This document shows, piece after piece, positions 63,852-64,000 of a stretch of 64,000 bases of DNA. The notes under the pieces were generated by a model, which saw nothing but the letters and a program-made list of their open reading frames with translations, did not search any database and had not been told where the DNA came from. The translations under genes and the position numbers were made by a program. The DNA is taken from NCBI RefSeq assembly GCF_018457165.1, contig NZ_JAFMNX010000004.1, forward strand, positions 235,427 to 299,426, read 5' to 3'. The DNA comes from Tianweitania aestuarii. Lineage in GTDB: Bacteria > Pseudomonadota > Alphaproteobacteria > Rhizobiales > Rhizobiaceae. Each line of letters begins with the position of its first letter. The stretch's first letter is position 1.

Positions 63852-64000
63852 GTGAACGGCAGCAAACTTCTTCGTATTCTCGGCGTTCTCGTCGTGCTTG
63901 TTCTGGTCGGCATCGGCGGCTTTGTCGCTTATGCCTGGGAGAGTGAAATCCCGGCCGCCGAGCCTCCGGCGGTTGCAAGCTTCGATCCCCAGCTGGTTCA
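63852..64000 (+). CDS. Membrane-anchored protein, probable cytochrome c subunit, partial (cut by the window's right edge)
   Basis: The frame opens at GTG 63852 with CCGGAG upstream and runs to the edge, giving 49 residues. It starts with one membrane anchor (LLRILGVLVVLVLVGIGGFV), followed by a periplasmic stretch WESEIPAAEPPAVASFDPQLV. The PPAxxSFDPxLV sequence precedes the first haem site in cytochrome subunits of molybdenum hydroxylases and alcohol dehydrogenases, but the CxxCH itself is beyond the edge. So the cytochrome call is an inference. About 190 bp of A/T-rich sequence before it probably holds its promoter. Confidence 0.5.
   Translation, partial: MNGSKLLRILGVLVVLVLVGIGGFVAYAWESEIPAAEPPAVASFDPQLV

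Noticed and set aside
1..64000. Search for CRISPR arrays, tRNA genes, transposases and phage genes
   Set aside because: No regularly spaced repeats, no tRNA-like cloverleaf with conserved arms, and no transposase, integrase or phage protein motifs were noticed by eye; a program such as tRNAscan-SE would settle the tRNA point.

Overview
The window looks like part of an alphaproteobacterial replicon of the Rhizobiales (Rhizobium/Agrobacterium/Mesorhizobium type). It is high in G+C. It has the chvE-gguA-gguB-gguC sugar locus with a divergent gbpR-type LysR gene, and it is packed with solute uptake systems linked to small catabolic operons, as is typical of rhizobial chromids and megaplasmids. 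Both edges cut genes: an aldehyde dehydrogenase on the left and a cytochrome-like membrane protein on the right. I saw no tRNA, rRNA, CRISPR array, insertion sequence, phage gene or replication origin.

Layout. (1) 1-8820, minus: chvE, gguA, gguB, gguC, arabonate dehydratase, arabinose 1-dehydrogenase and 2-oxoglutarate semialdehyde dehydrogenase. This is a sugar ABC importer joined to a nearly complete non-phosphorylated L-arabinose (Weimberg-like) pathway. The LysR gene at 8997 diverges from it, next to a perfect inverted repeat. (2) 10058-15390, plus: a second sugar ABC importer of the YtfQ/YtfR/YtfT/YjfF type, ending in a GntR regulator. (3) 15408-25907: an IclR gene and a bicupin gene (minus) diverge from a TRAP transporter operon that also carries an HpcH-type aldolase, a DUF6282 hydrolase, a BKACE-type enzyme, a quinone reductase, an SDR and a ferredoxin-reductase-like flavoprotein. 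The substrate is unknown. (4) 25904-31293: a LysR gene diverges from an orphan peptide-type binding protein, a DAO-family oxidase, a RidA protein and an FMN enzyme that lacks the family's catalytic His. (5) 31358-38567, minus: a BmpA/Nup-type nucleoside importer with an amidase and a cytosine-deaminase-like enzyme. (6) 38993-48078, plus: a fused-QM TRAP transporter, SDR, IclR, thiolase, acyl-CoA ligase, SDR and tandem-PPC protein, converging on an SSADH-like gene. (7) 49979-51747: an XRE-cupin regulator and an FMN lactate-dehydrogenase-like enzyme. (8) 51842-56720, minus: a polar amino-acid ABC importer with an FAD-linked 2-hydroxyacid dehydrogenase and a DapA-family lyase. (9) 57010-57318: a decayed universal-stress-protein gene, followed by a D-lactate dehydrogenase. 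(10) 58436-62992: a TPP riboswitch, YkoF, ThiX, ThiZ, ThiY and a flavin monooxygenase, forming a thiamin-precursor salvage operon. (11) rnk and the start of a cytochrome-like protein.

The general plan is uptake system, local regulator and catabolic enzymes, repeated about eight times. Six of the solute-binding-protein genes are followed, in the gap before the next gene, by perfect or near-perfect hairpins, which suggests a shared way to make more binding protein than membrane components. The most interesting leads are the unassigned TRAP/DUF6282/BKACE cluster, the FMN enzyme without its catalytic His, the altered cytosine deaminase, the riboswitch-controlled flavin monooxygenase, and GguC as the likely missing dehydratase of the arabinose route.
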